A DNA stretch of 64,000 bases, taken from the NCBI GenBank assembly GCA_024280395.1, contig JAJRQG010000109.1:1-64000 (forward strand), read 5' to 3'. The position numbers and the translations under genes are program-made. Source of the stretch: Gammaproteobacteria bacterium. Its GTDB lineage: Bacteria; Pseudomonadota; Gammaproteobacteria; Xanthomonadales; Marinicellaceae. Positions 30,616 through 41,207 of this stretch are shown in pieces. The first letter of the stretch is position 1. The number at the start of each line of letters is the position of its first letter. The notes beneath the pieces were generated by a model. It worked only from the letters and a program-made list of their open reading frames with translations, made no database searches and was not told where the DNA came from.

Positions 30616-30643
30616 ATTTTGGGTTTGATAATTTATTTTCAAG
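30616..30643 (-). promoter_or_regulatory. Sigma-32-like heat-shock promoter for hslVU
   Basis: Minus strand CTTGAAA-N13-CCCAAAAT, close to CTTGAAA-N13/14-CCCCATNT. Confidence 0.5.
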
Positions 30644-30711
30644 TTAAATATTGCTAGAAAATAGTGTGGTAATTTGATATAACTCTATTAACTCATACCG
30701 ATACCCATAAC

Positions 30712-33700
30712 TTGTTCAAATTTTTCATCTTGTTTTTTTTGTCCATTTTGCTTTGTCAAAGCCCCTTGGCGGTGGCAAATGAAAACAATTTTCTTTTGAT
30801 TCCAGTAACTACTTATACCACTAGAGATGGTTTGTTGAGTAAGAATATCCAGGACATTGTGCAAGATGAAGAAGGTTTTATTTGGCTGGGTACTCAAGAA
30901 GGCTTAAGCCGTTTTGATTCTTCAAAATTTATAAATTTCACTAAGGATAAATCTGACAATTATTCATTGCCAGATATTTTAGTTGAAGATTTGATTTTAA
31001 TGCCTGATGGACAATTGTGGATGTCAATTTATGAGATAGGTATAACTGTTTTTGATAAATTTACCCACAAATCGAGTAGCATTAAAAATACCCAGTCTAA
31101 TTTGTTCCAGCTGCCCAATAGTAATTTGTTAGGAATTGCAAAAGATAGAAACAATGATATTTGGTTTTCATTGTATGGCAAAGGAATTTATCAATGGCGA
31201 GTTAAAGAGCAGAAGTTTTATAAACATCTGCCATCAGATAAAAATGCATGGTTAACATCAAATGCCACTTTTGAAATCATGGTTGATTCTAAAAATAGAC
31301 TGTGGGTATGCACCATTGATTCTAAAGTTTATTACTATAATATTGATTCAGGGGAATCCAAGGTTTTTGATTTTTCTTCAGACCCCAATGATTCTTTATC
31401 CAGTCCCATTTATGGTTTTACAGAATCAGCCAATGGAGAAATCTACGCCGGGGGATTTTCTGGTGTATTTAAGTACAATGAAAATAACGCGTCTTTTGAT
31501 AACATTGTTTCAAAATCTTTTTTGTCTAGTTATTACGGTGGTCAAAGGACGTCGGTTCGGCGCTTGATGGTTGATTCTAACGATAATCTATGGATAGGAA
31601 CGAACAATTCTCTATTGCTTTACTCCAATAATAGATTAAATAGAATTCAGTTCTATGAGAATGGAGAGATGATTGAAACGCCAAAATTAACTATTCACTC
31701 CATCATTGAAGGATTTGATGGAAATATATGGATTGGCACCGAAGGCATTGGTTTGGTCAAAATTGCCGCAGACTGGAATCGATACAATATATACATTTCC
31801 AAAGACAAAGAGCCCATTGATATTAGGAGTTCATTTCTGTTTGAAGATAAAATTTGGATTGTTCATACTTCTTCTAAAATAGATTTGCTAGAATTGAAAG
31901 ACGAGCAATTACTGCTGAAAACAAGTTTAGATCCAAATTTGAGTGACGACTCTATTCGGATTTACAATATATTTCAAGATAAGCCCAATGTTCTTTGGTT
32001 AAGTTCGGTCAATGGCATCAATAAAGTCAATATTAATACTGGTGAAACCACCATGGTGGCTGATGAACAGAACAAAATGCTGGGCAGTGTGCGTTTGTTT
32101 CATAAGGCCCAAAATGGCCAGTTTTATTTCAACTTTTTTGGACAAAATACCATTGGTTACTTTAATGAGAAACAAATGGTTGCTCAAGTGATAGAAAATA
32201 CTGATGACAACCATTTTAATGGGAATTTAGTCAATCAAATTGTAGAAGGATTGGATGGTAAAATTTGGTTTGTGTCAGATTTTGGGATTGAAAGCTTAGA
32301 TCTAGACAATCACCAATTTGGAGTGGTTTTTAAAATGTCCAATGAGATAACTACTTCTAATGTTTTCTTTGCGAACAATAACAGTGTTTGGATGATTGCA
32401 GATGGTGGCTTGTATCATTTACTTTGGGACGGAAATAAACTTCAATTACTAGAAAATAAATATCAACATATATTGCCTTTGGTTAAATTTGGGAAAATTA
32501 AAAGCCTTGAAGATGGTTTGATGTTAATAACAACCGAAGACCATGGATTGGTGGAGATTAATGTGGATACATTGGCATATAACGTTTATACAAAAGAAAA
32601 CGGTTTGCCATCAGATGTTATTCAAGATGTGATTTTCCCCAATAATATCCCATTGGTCATTACTGAAAGTGGTGCAGCATTGTACAACACAAATTATTTA
32701 CCAGTAACACATGAAAAACCGAGAATAGTTTTTGATGAAATTAAGTTAGGTGAAGAAAAATTATTACCAGAAGTGAATAATTTAATTTTAAATCACGATC
32801 ACGAAGTTTTAAAATTTGATATGGCACTGCTTTCCTATTCTAACTCGTCGTCCTTTGAGTACCAATATATGTTAAAGGGTGCGAATGATGAATGGCTTAG
32901 TACAGGTGATGGAGATAAGTATTCGTTTTTTAATTTAAGCGCGGGGAAATATCAATTTAAAGTCAAAGGACGCAGTAACTACGGCTTGTGGTCAGATGTT
33001 CAAAAGTTTTCGTTTGTTGTGAAGCCAGCGCCATGGAAAACTTGGTGGGCTTATGCCATATATGCTCTGGGTGTTTTTGGTGTTTTCTATTGGCTCTTGT
33101 ATATTTACAAAAGAAAGATTCTATATGAACATGAAATAACCAAACAACAGGCCCAAAAGCACATTGCCAATGCGGCCAGTAAAGCCAAAAGTGACTTTTT
33201 GGCCCGTGTTAGTCATGAAGTGCGTACACCTTTGAATGGGGTTTTGGGTATGGGGGAGCTACTATTAGATACAAAAATGGATGAAGAGCAGCAAATTTAT
33301 GCAGACTCTATCATGGCCTCGGGCAAACATTTGCTGGATATAATCAATGATATATTGGATTTGTCAAAAATTGAAGCTGGAAAAATGGAGCTGGAGAGTG
33401 AGCCTTTTAATTTATTGGAGTTGGTTGATGAAGTAGTGGCAACATTTGCTTCCCAATCAAGACAGAAAGAATTATTATTTACCTGTATCTTTGATTCGAA
33501 ATTAGCGATTAATCGGATAGGTGATGCCATTCGAATCAAACAAATACTGTTTAACTTGTTAAGTAATTCCTTCAAGTTCACCAAACAGGGCCAAATTGTA
33601 TTGCGCGTATATGGTACCAAAAACAATCATGATAGTGTGGTGTTTAAAATCCAAGATACGGGCATTGGCATTGATGAAAAAACCATTGAAGATTTGTTCA

Positions 33701-34629
33701 AGCCTTTTGTTCAAGCAGATTCAGCGATTACAAGAAAGTACGGAGGCACAGGTTTGGGCCTAGCCATTGTTAAGCAATTAACCGAACAGATGCAGGGCAA
33801 CATTCAAGTAAAGGCGGCATTGAACCAGGGCAGTGTTTTTGAAGTTTGTTTGCATTTGGATAGGGATTCAACAGAGCAAGAAAAAATCTTTGATATTCTA
33901 GAATCAAAACAATTTTGTGTTCTGCTACACCAAGAAAGTTTAAAAGTCAGTTTAGTTGAACATTTGCAGAGGTTGGGATGCAGTTTGGTTGATAATATTA
34001 ACAGCTCTACACAATGCTTGTTTATAGATGTTTTAGGAAAAATCACTAAAAAACAACACCAAGCAATAAATAAGGCGATGGCAGAACAAGTGGACATTGT
34101 GTTATTCGGATTTGATTTCAATAAATTCAATGATGCGGTTGTGCTAGAAGAAGCTTCGGTAAGAATAATTACTCCGCCAATCACATACAAGAAAATAGAA
34201 TCCATTTGTAGCGATAGACCCGAAGAAAATATAGTCGAGAATTTGCTTGTTCCTAGAACCTCAAATATACGTTCTTTAAATTTACTGGTGATTGAGGACA
34301 ATAGTATCAATCAACAGGTTAGCATAGAGATGCTTGAAAAAATGGGACATTGGGTAGACATCGTAGACAGTGCAGAAGAAGCATTAATCATGCTAAGCCG
34401 CAGTAAATATGAATTATTGCTAGTCGATTATCATTTGCCGGGAATGGACGGATTGAGCATGTTAAAGGTGTGGGAAAACAAAAACCAAATTCCAGTCATA
34501 GTAGTTACAGCCGATTTAACCGATGATTTGTATTCTCAATGCAGTAAGTTGGGCATTGATAACATTGTTGCAAAGCCTTTTTCACAACATGTATTGTCAG
34601 AGGCTATTGATAAAGCCTTTGATAAATGA
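30712..34629 (+). CDS. Hybrid two-component sensor kinase/response regulator with periplasmic beta-propeller (Reg_prop/Y_Y_Y)
   Basis: Signal peptide; repeated WLGT-type propeller motifs; VSHEVRTPLNGVLGMGELL HisKA; GTGLGLAIVKQL HATPase; LLLVDYHLPGMDGLSML receiver. Confidence 0.92.
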   Translation: MFKFFILFFLSILLCQSPLAVANENNFLLIPVTTYTTRDGLLSKNIQDIVQDEEGFIWLGTQEGLSRFDSSKFINFTKDKSDNYSLPDILVEDLILMPDGQLWMSIYEIGITVFDKFTHKSSSIKNTQSNLFQLPNSNLLGIAKDRNNDIWFSLYGKGIYQWRVKEQKFYKHLPSDKNAWLTSNATFEIMVDSKNRLWVCTIDSKVYYYNIDSGESKVFDFSSDPNDSLSSPIYGFTESANGEIYAGGFSGVFKYNENNASFDNIVSKSFLSSYYGGQRTSVRRLMVDSNDNLWIGTNNSLLLYSNNRLNRIQFYENGEMIETPKLTIHSIIEGFDGNIWIGTEGIGLVKIAADWNRYNIYISKDKEPIDIRSSFLFEDKIWIVHTSSKIDLLELKDEQLLLKTSLDPNLSDDSIRIYNIFQDKPNVLWLSSVNGINKVNINTGETTMVADEQNKMLGSVRLFHKAQNGQFYFNFFGQNTIGYFNEKQMVAQVIENTDDNHFNGNLVNQIVEGLDGKIWFVSDFGIESLDLDNHQFGVVFKMSNEITTSNVFFANNNSVWMIADGGLYHLLWDGNKLQLLENKYQHILPLVKFGKIKSLEDGLMLITTEDHGLVEINVDTLAYNVYTKENGLPSDVIQDVIFPNNIPLVITESGAALYNTNYLPVTHEKPRIVFDEIKLGEEKLLPEVNNLILNHDHEVLKFDMALLSYSNSSSFEYQYMLKGANDEWLSTGDGDKYSFFNLSAGKYQFKVKGRSNYGLWSDVQKFSFVVKPAPWKTWWAYAIYALGVFGVFYWLLYIYKRKILYEHEITKQQAQKHIANAASKAKSDFLARVSHEVRTPLNGVLGMGELLLDTKMDEEQQIYADSIMASGKHLLDIINDILDLSKIEAGKMELESEPFNLLELVDEVVATFASQSRQKELLFTCIFDSKLAINRIGDAIRIKQILFNLLSNSFKFTKQGQIVLRVYGTKNNHDSVVFKIQDTGIGIDEKTIEDLFKPFVQADSAITRKYGGTGLGLAIVKQLTEQMQGNIQVKAALNQGSVFEVCLHLDRDSTEQEKIFDILESKQFCVLLHQESLKVSLVEHLQRLGCSLVDNINSSTQCLFIDVLGKITKKQHQAINKAMAEQVDIVLFGFDFNKFNDAVVLEEASVRIITPPITYKKIESICSDRPEENIVENLLVPRTSNIRSLNLLVIEDNSINQQVSIEMLEKMGHWVDIVDSAEEALIMLSRSKYELLLVDYHLPGMDGLSMLKVWENKNQIPVIVVTADLTDDLYSQCSKLGIDNIVAKPFSQHVLSEAIDKAFDK

Positions 34630-34676
34630 AGGGTTATTTGTTAACCTAAAACGCATTAACTAAACTTGGAATTTAT

Positions 34677-35909
34677 ATGTCATTATTTGATATGGTCGCT
34701 ATATTAATTACATTAGCGGCTCTTTTTTCACTCATTAACTACAAAACCATCAAATTACCCAATGGCATTGGCATCATGTTAATTGGTTTACTTATGTCTA
34801 TTGCTTTAATTGTTTTACATAAAATTGGTTGGTTTTCCACAGAAAGTATCCAGCATATATTCAAAGGTATAGATTTTAACCAAGCCGTACTCAATGGTAT
34901 GTTAAGTTTCTTGCTATTTGCGGGTGCTTTGCACGTCAATATCAATAAATTGGCAGAATTGGCTGATACCATTGCCATACTTGCGACTATTGGCGTGGCA
35001 ATATCGGCAGGTATTGTTTCAGTTGTGGTCTATTATATTTTTGTCTGGTTGGGAATTGATGTTTCCTACATGTATTGTTTGCTATTTGGTGTGTTGATTT
35101 CACCAACTGATCCCATTGCAGTAATGGGTATACTCAAAAAAATTGGTGCACCGAAATCCATAGAAGTAAAAATTACGGGTGAATCTTTATTTAATGACGG
35201 CGTTGCAGTGGTGTTTTTTATCGTGGTATTAGAGATCGCTATAGATCCAACGTCTGCATCTCTTCAACATATTAGTATGTTGTTCTTAAAAGAAGCCATA
35301 GGTGGAGCTGTTTATGGATTCGTCATTGGTTATATTGCTTATTACATGTTAAAAGCAGTAGATGACTATCAAGTGGAAGTGTTGATCACTCTGGCATTGG
35401 TAATGGGTGGGTATTCTTTGGCACAATATTTGCATCTATCAGGCCCCATTGCGATTGTGGTGGCTGGTTTAATGATAGGTAATAAAGGTCGAAAATTGGC
35501 CATGAGTGATAATACTCGACAAAGGTTGGATGATTTTTGGGAGTTGATAGACGAAGTATTAAATGCTTTGTTGTTCTTGTTGATAGGGGTTGAATTGTTA
35601 ATTATTGAAATAACGCAAAACTATATCATAGCTGCTTTGTTGATTATTCCTACGGTATTAATTGCAAGATTTATCAGTGTAGGCTTGCCCGTTTCGTTAT
35701 TGAAGTTTAAGAATTCGTATTCCCCTCATGCTGTGAAAATACTCACATGGGGTGGTTTACGCGGAGGAATATCGGTAGCTCTTGCCTTGTCGATACCCGA
35801 AGGACCATGGCGGGATCCATTGTTGACGGCAACCTATGGAGTGGTCATCTTCAGTATCTTGGTACAAGGGCTAACTATTGGAAAAGTGGCTGCAATGGCA
35901 AAAAAATAG
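34677..35909 (+). CDS. CPA1-family Na+/H+ antiporter (NhaP-like)
   Basis: ISPTDPIAVMGIL, GESLFNDGVAVVFF, TWGGLRGGISVALALSIP. Confidence 0.92.
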   Translation: MSLFDMVAILITLAALFSLINYKTIKLPNGIGIMLIGLLMSIALIVLHKIGWFSTESIQHIFKGIDFNQAVLNGMLSFLLFAGALHVNINKLAELADTIAILATIGVAISAGIVSVVVYYIFVWLGIDVSYMYCLLFGVLISPTDPIAVMGILKKIGAPKSIEVKITGESLFNDGVAVVFFIVVLEIAIDPTSASLQHISMLFLKEAIGGAVYGFVIGYIAYYMLKAVDDYQVEVLITLALVMGGYSLAQYLHLSGPIAIVVAGLMIGNKGRKLAMSDNTRQRLDDFWELIDEVLNALLFLLIGVELLIIEITQNYIIAALLIIPTVLIARFISVGLPVSLLKFKNSYSPHAVKILTWGGLRGGISVALALSIPEGPWRDPLLTATYGVVIFSILVQGLTIGKVAAMAKK

Positions 35910-35981
35910 ATTTAACTTCAACTTGTTAAAATTAATGGTTGCAATTTAAAAACTTGGTGTTAAAATCCTCAAACTTAATGA

Positions 35982-36058
<77 letters not shown>

Positions 36059-36095
36059 ACTAATTATAAGGATAGTTGCCAACTATTCTTGATTT

Positions 36096-36120
36096 AAAGG
36101 CTCCTTTAGGGGCCTTTTTT
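36096..36120 (+). terminator. Intrinsic terminator-like hairpin between tRNA-fMet and rimP
   Basis: AAAGGCTCCTTTAGGGGCCTTTTTT. Confidence 0.75.
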
Positions 36121-36166
36121 GATGGTGAAATAGAATGTCTGTTTCACTTTAAAAGATAGAAGAATT

Positions 36167-36625
36167 ATGAAGCAAGATAAATTATCAGAGTTATTGTCAC
36201 CAATTGTAGAAGACTTAGGATATCGTTTTTGGGGGCTGGAATACCAAGTACGCAAAGCAGATGCTTTGTTGCGAATTTACATTGACCATGAAAATGGCAT
36301 CAGTGTAGATGACTGTGCAAAAGTCAGTCATGAAGTTGCTGGAATATTGGATGTTGAAGAGCCAATTACCATGGCTTATATATTAGAAGTATCGTCACCT
36401 GGTATGGACAGAATATTGTTCAGTGCCAATCAATTTTCTGAATTTATCGGAGAAGATGTTAAGATGAAGCTTAACCAGATGGTCGATAAGAGAAGAAAAA
36501 TTAAAGGTAAAATCGTTTCAGTAGAAGGCGAACAAATTACAATTGAATCAGAACAAGAACAAATAACCATAACATTTGATCAAATTATGAGGGCCAGAAT
36601 TAATCCTGGTTTTGATGGAGTTTAA
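36167..36625 (+). CDS. rimP: Ribosome maturation factor RimP
   Basis: LGYRFWGLEYQ..LLRIYIDHENGISVDDCAKVSHEVAGILDVEEPI..YILEVSSPGMDR. Confidence 0.95.
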   Translation: MKQDKLSELLSPIVEDLGYRFWGLEYQVRKADALLRIYIDHENGISVDDCAKVSHEVAGILDVEEPITMAYILEVSSPGMDRILFSANQFSEFIGEDVKMKLNQMVDKRRKIKGKIVSVEGEQITIESEQEQITITFDQIMRARINPGFDGV

Positions 36626-36627
36626 GA

Positions 36628-38115
36628 ATGAGTAAAGAAATCCTATATGTTGCAGAAGCATTATCTAACGAAAAAAACGTTAGCAAAGAAGTCATCTTTG
36701 AAGCCGTTGAACTGGCTTTGGCTTCGGCAACCAGAAAAAAGCACCGCAAAGATATGGATGTCAAAGTAATTATTGACACAGAGACTGGTGATTACCGCAG
36801 TTTCAGGCGTTGGGAAGTTGTCAGCGATGAAGATTTTGAGTTCGAGGACAAACAAATCACATTAGAAGATGCCCACAAAGAGGATCCAGAACTTGCGATT
36901 GGCGACATCATTGAAGAAGAAATGGATTCTATTGAATTTGGACGAATTGCTGCACAAACTGCTAAACAAGTCATTTTGCAAAAAGTGCGTGAAGCAGAAC
37001 GCATGCAAGTCGTTGAACGTTTTGAGGACCGTGTTGGTGAGGTGCTGAATGGAATAGTTAAGCGTGCTGATAGAGGACATATATTTTTAGATTTAGGCAA
37101 CAAGGTAGAAGCCATCATTCCTAGAAATCACGGCATTCCAAGAGAAATGGTCAGACGTGGCGATAGGTTGCGTGGCATGTTAATAGAAGTCAATACAGAA
37201 AGCAGGGGGCCATTGTTAACATTGTCTCGTGGGGCTTCAGAATTTTTGGTAGAACTATTTAAAGTAGAAGTGCCTGAAATTGACCAAAATTTAATCGAAA
37301 TTAAAGGAGCTGCAAGAGACCCTGGTTTTCGTGCTAAAATTGCAGTATTTTCAGCCGATTCCAAATTAGACCCGATTGGGGCTTGTGTTGGAATGCGTGG
37401 CTCTAGAGTAATGTCAGTATCCAATGAATTGGGTGGTGAGCGAATTGATATTATATTGTGGGATGAAGATCCGGCCGTTTTTGTTATCAATGCCATGGCT
37501 CCAGCTGAAATAGAATCAATTGTTGTCGATGAAGAAAGACACAGTATAGATGTGGCTGTAGCCGAAGATAAGTTATCTCAAGCCATTGGCCGCGGTGGTC
37601 AAAATGTTCGATTAGCCAGTGAGTTAACAGGTTGGAATATCAATGTAATGACAGCCGAACAAGCCAGTGAAAAGAGTCAAGAAGAAGCCATGAAGTTTGT
37701 TGAAGTGTTCATGGTGAAGCTCGATATAGATGAAGACATGTCCGTGCTGTTGGTACAAGAAGGATTTAGTTCGGTCGATGAAATTGCTTATGTTGATGAA
37801 AATGAATTATTGGCAGTTGAAGGGTTTGATGAAGATATTGTTGCTGAATTGCGACAAAGAGCAAGAGATTCATTGTTGACTCAATTGATACTTGCGGAAG
37901 AAAAATTAGAAGAGTCAAAGCCAGCAGATGATCTTTTGAAATTAAAAGGCATGACTGACAAACTGGCTTTTGGTTTGGCAGGAAAAGAGATAGTCACAAG
38001 AGATGACTTGGCAGATTTGGCAACAGATGAGTTAATGGAAATTACCGATTTAACAGAAGAACAAGCAGGCGAAATGATTATGGAAGCCCGCAAATATTGG
38101 TTCGAAGAAGAGTAA
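36628..38115 (+). CDS. nusA: Transcription termination/antitermination protein NusA
   Basis: S1/KH core ...GACVGMRGSRVMSVSNELGGERIDIILWDEDPAVFVINAMAPAE..., two C-terminal repeats. Confidence 0.97.
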   Translation: MSKEILYVAEALSNEKNVSKEVIFEAVELALASATRKKHRKDMDVKVIIDTETGDYRSFRRWEVVSDEDFEFEDKQITLEDAHKEDPELAIGDIIEEEMDSIEFGRIAAQTAKQVILQKVREAERMQVVERFEDRVGEVLNGIVKRADRGHIFLDLGNKVEAIIPRNHGIPREMVRRGDRLRGMLIEVNTESRGPLLTLSRGASEFLVELFKVEVPEIDQNLIEIKGAARDPGFRAKIAVFSADSKLDPIGACVGMRGSRVMSVSNELGGERIDIILWDEDPAVFVINAMAPAEIESIVVDEERHSIDVAVAEDKLSQAIGRGGQNVRLASELTGWNINVMTAEQASEKSQEEAMKFVEVFMVKLDIDEDMSVLLVQEGFSSVDEIAYVDENELLAVEGFDEDIVAELRQRARDSLLTQLILAEEKLEESKPADDLLKLKGMTDKLAFGLAGKEIVTRDDLADLATDELMEITDLTEEQAGEMIMEARKYWFEEE

Positions 38116-38149
38116 TTTTTAGCTAAAAGATAAAGAATAGAGGTTCAGA

Positions 38150-40819
38150 ATGTCTGAAGTAACAGTAAAACAATTAGCAGAAGTATTGGGTATATCACTT
38201 GATCAATTAATGGATCAATTGAAGGATGCGAATATTTCAGCAAAAAGCGCAGATGATGCAATTAGTAACGAAGATAAAAGGCAATTGTTGGCCTATTTGC
38301 GCAGCTCACATGGCAAAGATAAAAAAGAACAGTCTCCAAGAAAAAAAGTGGTTCTTAAGCGCAAATCAACAGGTACTTTAAAAGTATCAAGTGGAACAGG
38401 TATACGTTCAAAAACTAAAACCGTTAATATTGAAGTTAGAAAGAAAAGAACCTTCAATAAACCCAATAAAGCTGAATTGGATGATATTGCGAAAGACAGG
38501 TTGGAAGCACAAAAAGCTTTAGAGGAAAGAAAAGAACAATTGGCAGAAGAAGCTGGCTTGAAGCAAAAAATTGAAGAGCAGAAAGAGCAAGAAAGGCTAG
38601 CCCAAGAGCAGGTCATTGCTGAGCAAAAGGCCCAAGAACAGGCTGAGCTTGAAAAAAACAAAGAACCTGAAGAGAAATCTCCACAGGAAAGTGATAAAGA
38701 AGTTTCAGAGCAAGAAACTTCAGAGCAAGAAACTAAAGTACCAGCCGAAGAAAAAATAGTAAAGGATCCAGAAACCTTGGCTAAAGAAAAAGCTGCCCAG
38801 CAAAGGGAAGAGCAAGTTCAAAGACAAGTGATGGCAGCGGTTGAAAAGCGCAAACGCGAAAAAGAAAAGAAGAACGAAAAGCAAGCAAGTAAGCCAGCGA
38901 CTACAGCAGGTAGAGCCAATGCAGGTGGTAGAGCTCAAAACAAATATGGTAGAAAGCAGTTACATGTTAAAGGCGGCAGAGGCAGACATCAAATTAAGCC
39001 GACATTCAAAAAAGCAGAAAAGCATGGTTTTACCAAGCCAGTTGCTGACCAAGTTAAAACAGTTCAGCTTGAAGAAAGTATTTCGGTAGCAGATTTGGCG
39101 AAAGCTCTGACTATAAAATCTGGTGATATTATCAAAGAATTAATGACCATGGGAATGATGGTTACTATTAATCAAATGCTTGATCAAGATACAGCTACGT
39201 TGGTTGTTGAAGAACTAGGTCACCAGGTCGAATTGGTAGAAAGTCAAACTATTGCTGAAGAGTTGCACTCTCAGTCAGATGATGAAACAGATGATGAAAA
39301 CGCCGTGACTAGACCACCAGTGGTTACTGTTATGGGACATGTAGATCACGGTAAAACATCGTTACTTGATTATATTCGAAAAACCAAAGTTACTGATAAA
39401 GAAGCTGGTGGAATTACCCAGCATATTGGCGCTTATCATGTGACAACTGATCATGGTGTTATATCATTTATTGATACACCAGGTCATGCAGCATTTACCT
39501 CTATGCGTCAACGTGGTGCAAAAGCAACCGATATTGTAATTTTAGTGGTAGCTGCCAATGATGGAGTTATGCCACAAACTATTGAAGCGGTGAAACACTC
39601 TAAAGCAGCAGGCGTGCCGATAATTGTTGCGGTAAACAAAATGGATTTAGAGGGTGCGAGCATAGACAAAGCCAAGCAAGATTTATCCAATCACGATGTT
39701 ATTTCTGAGGAGTGGGGCGGGGATGTTCAATTTATTCCTGTATCTGCTTTAACTGGTCTTGGCATTGACGATTTACTAGAAGCCATAAACCTACAAGCAG
39801 AGGTGATGGAATTAAAAGCAGTAGTTGATAAACCTGCCAAAGGTTTAGTGGTTGAATCCAGTCTAGATAAAGGCCGTGGACCTGTGGCAACCGTATTGGT
39901 TAAATCAGGGACTTTGAAAAAAGGTGACATGGTTCTAAGTGGCGAACAGTTTGGACGTATTCGCATGATGTTAGATGAAACAGGCAATCAGGTTTCTGAA
40001 GCGGGTCCTTCTATACCTGTAGTTATACAAGGTCTGTCCGGAGTGCCTGTAGCTGGTGAAGATTTCTTGGTCGTGAAAAATGAAAAACGCGCAAAATCGG
40101 CCGCATCTGAGCATAAAGTTCACCTCCGTGATACCCGTTTGAAAGCACAGCAAGCAGCCAAACTGGAAAGTTTAATGGCGAGCATGGGCAAAACAGAAGC
40201 CAAGTTGGTGGTTAATCTATTGATCAAAGCAGATGTACAAGGCAGTGTTGAAGCACTGGCCGAATCATTGACCTCTTTGGGCAATGATGATGTGGAAATT
40301 AGAGCGATTTCAACAGGTGTTGGTGGTATTACCAATGCTGATGCGCAATTGGCATTGAGTGCCAAAGCGATTATTATTGGTTTCAATGTTCGTGCCGATA
40401 AAGCAGCACGTGAAGTGATCAAACAAAATGATTTGGATCTGCACTATTTTAGTATTATTTATGAAGCAATCGACAACATCAAAGCAGCCATCACTGGTTA
40501 CTTGGGTACAGAAACCAAAGAAGTTATTATTGGTAATGCCGAAGTAAAAGATGTATTCCGTTCATCACAGTTTGGTTCAATAGCTGGTTGTATTGTATTA
40601 GAAGGAACGGTTAAACGCGACAATCCAATACGTGTATTGCGTGACAATGTTGTTATATTTGAAGGCGAACTTGAGTCATTGCGTCGCCACAAAGATGATG
40701 TCAAAGAAGTCAAGTCAGGTACTGAATGTGGCATCGGCGTTAAAGGTTACAATGATATAGAACCTGGTGATGAAATCGAATGTTATGAACGCGTTGAAGT
40801 AAAGAAAACACTGGATTAA
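38150..40819 (+). CDS. infB: Translation initiation factor IF-2
   Basis: [46 protein letters not shown]; long charged N-terminal linker. Confidence 0.97.
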   Translation: MSEVTVKQLAEVLGISLDQLMDQLKDANISAKSADDAISNEDKRQLLAYLRSSHGKDKKEQSPRKKVVLKRKSTGTLKVSSGTGIRSKTKTVNIEVRKKRTFNKPNKAELDDIAKDRLEAQKALEERKEQLAEEAGLKQKIEEQKEQERLAQEQVIAEQKAQEQAELEKNKEPEEKSPQESDKEVSEQETSEQETKVPAEEKIVKDPETLAKEKAAQQREEQVQRQVMAAVEKRKREKEKKNEKQASKPATTAGRANAGGRAQNKYGRKQLHVKGGRGRHQIKPTFKKAEKHGFTKPVADQVKTVQLEESISVADLAKALTIKSGDIIKELMTMGMMVTINQMLDQDTATLVVEELGHQVELVESQTIAEELHSQSDDETDDENAVTRPPVVTVMGHVDHGKTSLLDYIRKTKVTDKEAGGITQHIGAYHVTTDHGVISFIDTPGHAAFTSMRQRGAKATDIVILVVAANDGVMPQTIEAVKHSKAAGVPIIVAVNKMDLEGASIDKAKQDLSNHDVISEEWGGDVQFIPVSALTGLGIDDLLEAINLQAEVMELKAVVDKPAKGLVVESSLDKGRGPVATVLVKSGTLKKGDMVLSGEQFGRIRMMLDETGNQVSEAGPSIPVVIQGLSGVPVAGEDFLVVKNEKRAKSAASEHKVHLRDTRLKAQQAAKLESLMASMGKTEAKLVVNLLIKADVQGSVEALAESLTSLGNDDVEIRAISTGVGGITNADAQLALSAKAIIIGFNVRADKAAREVIKQNDLDLHYFSIIYEAIDNIKAAITGYLGTETKEVIIGNAEVKDVFRSSQFGSIAGCIVLEGTVKRDNPIRVLRDNVVIFEGELESLRRHKDDVKEVKSGTECGIGVKGYNDIEPGDEIECYERVEVKKTLD
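38704..38733 (+). repeat. 15-bp perfect tandem duplication in the infB linker
   Basis: (TTCAGAGCAAGAAAC)x2, encoding SEQET twice. Confidence 0.85.
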
Positions 40820-40829
40820 GGATTAGAAA

Positions 40830-41207
40830 ATGGCATTTCGTGAATTTACCCGATCAGATCGCATGTCCGCACAAATACTGCGCGTTGTCGCAGTAGCTGT
40901 GCGGGAAGAGTTCGAGTACGACGATGAGTTGAAACATGTTGCTATATCGGATGTAGATGTGACCAAAGACTTGTCTATTGCAACGGTTTATTTTAATACC
41001 TTGTTTCCAGAACAGGCCAAACAGGCCGCTGCTATACTCAAAGAAAATGCACCATTTATTCGTTCAATCGTTGCGGGTAAAATCCGTGCAAGGCGTGTTC
41101 CTGAATTGCGTTTTGTTTATGATGCCTCACTAGAACGCGGTGCAAATTTGGAATCCTTAATCAGTAAAGCACGTGACAGCGACCCAGGTTTTGAAGAAGA
41201 AGAGTAA
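40830..41207 (+). CDS. rbfA: Ribosome-binding factor A
   Basis: FTRSDRMSAQILRVVAVAVREEF...VRSIVAGKIRARRVPELRFVYD-like. Confidence 0.94.
   Translation: MAFREFTRSDRMSAQILRVVAVAVREEFEYDDELKHVAISDVDVTKDLSIATVYFNTLFPEQAKQAAAILKENAPFIRSIVAGKIRARRVPELRFVYDASLERGANLESLISKARDSDPGFEEEE

Noticed and set aside
33804-34310. 168-aa minus-strand ORF
   Set aside because: Shadow of the hybrid kinase gene on the other strand; no recognisable domain.
36792-37496. Minus-strand ORFs of 108 and 122 aa
   Set aside because: Antisense to nusA; no SD or domain support.
38293-38661. Cys/Ser/Phe-rich minus-strand ORF
   Set aside because: Reverse complement of the infB Glu/Lys/Gln-rich linker, which naturally leaves this frame open.
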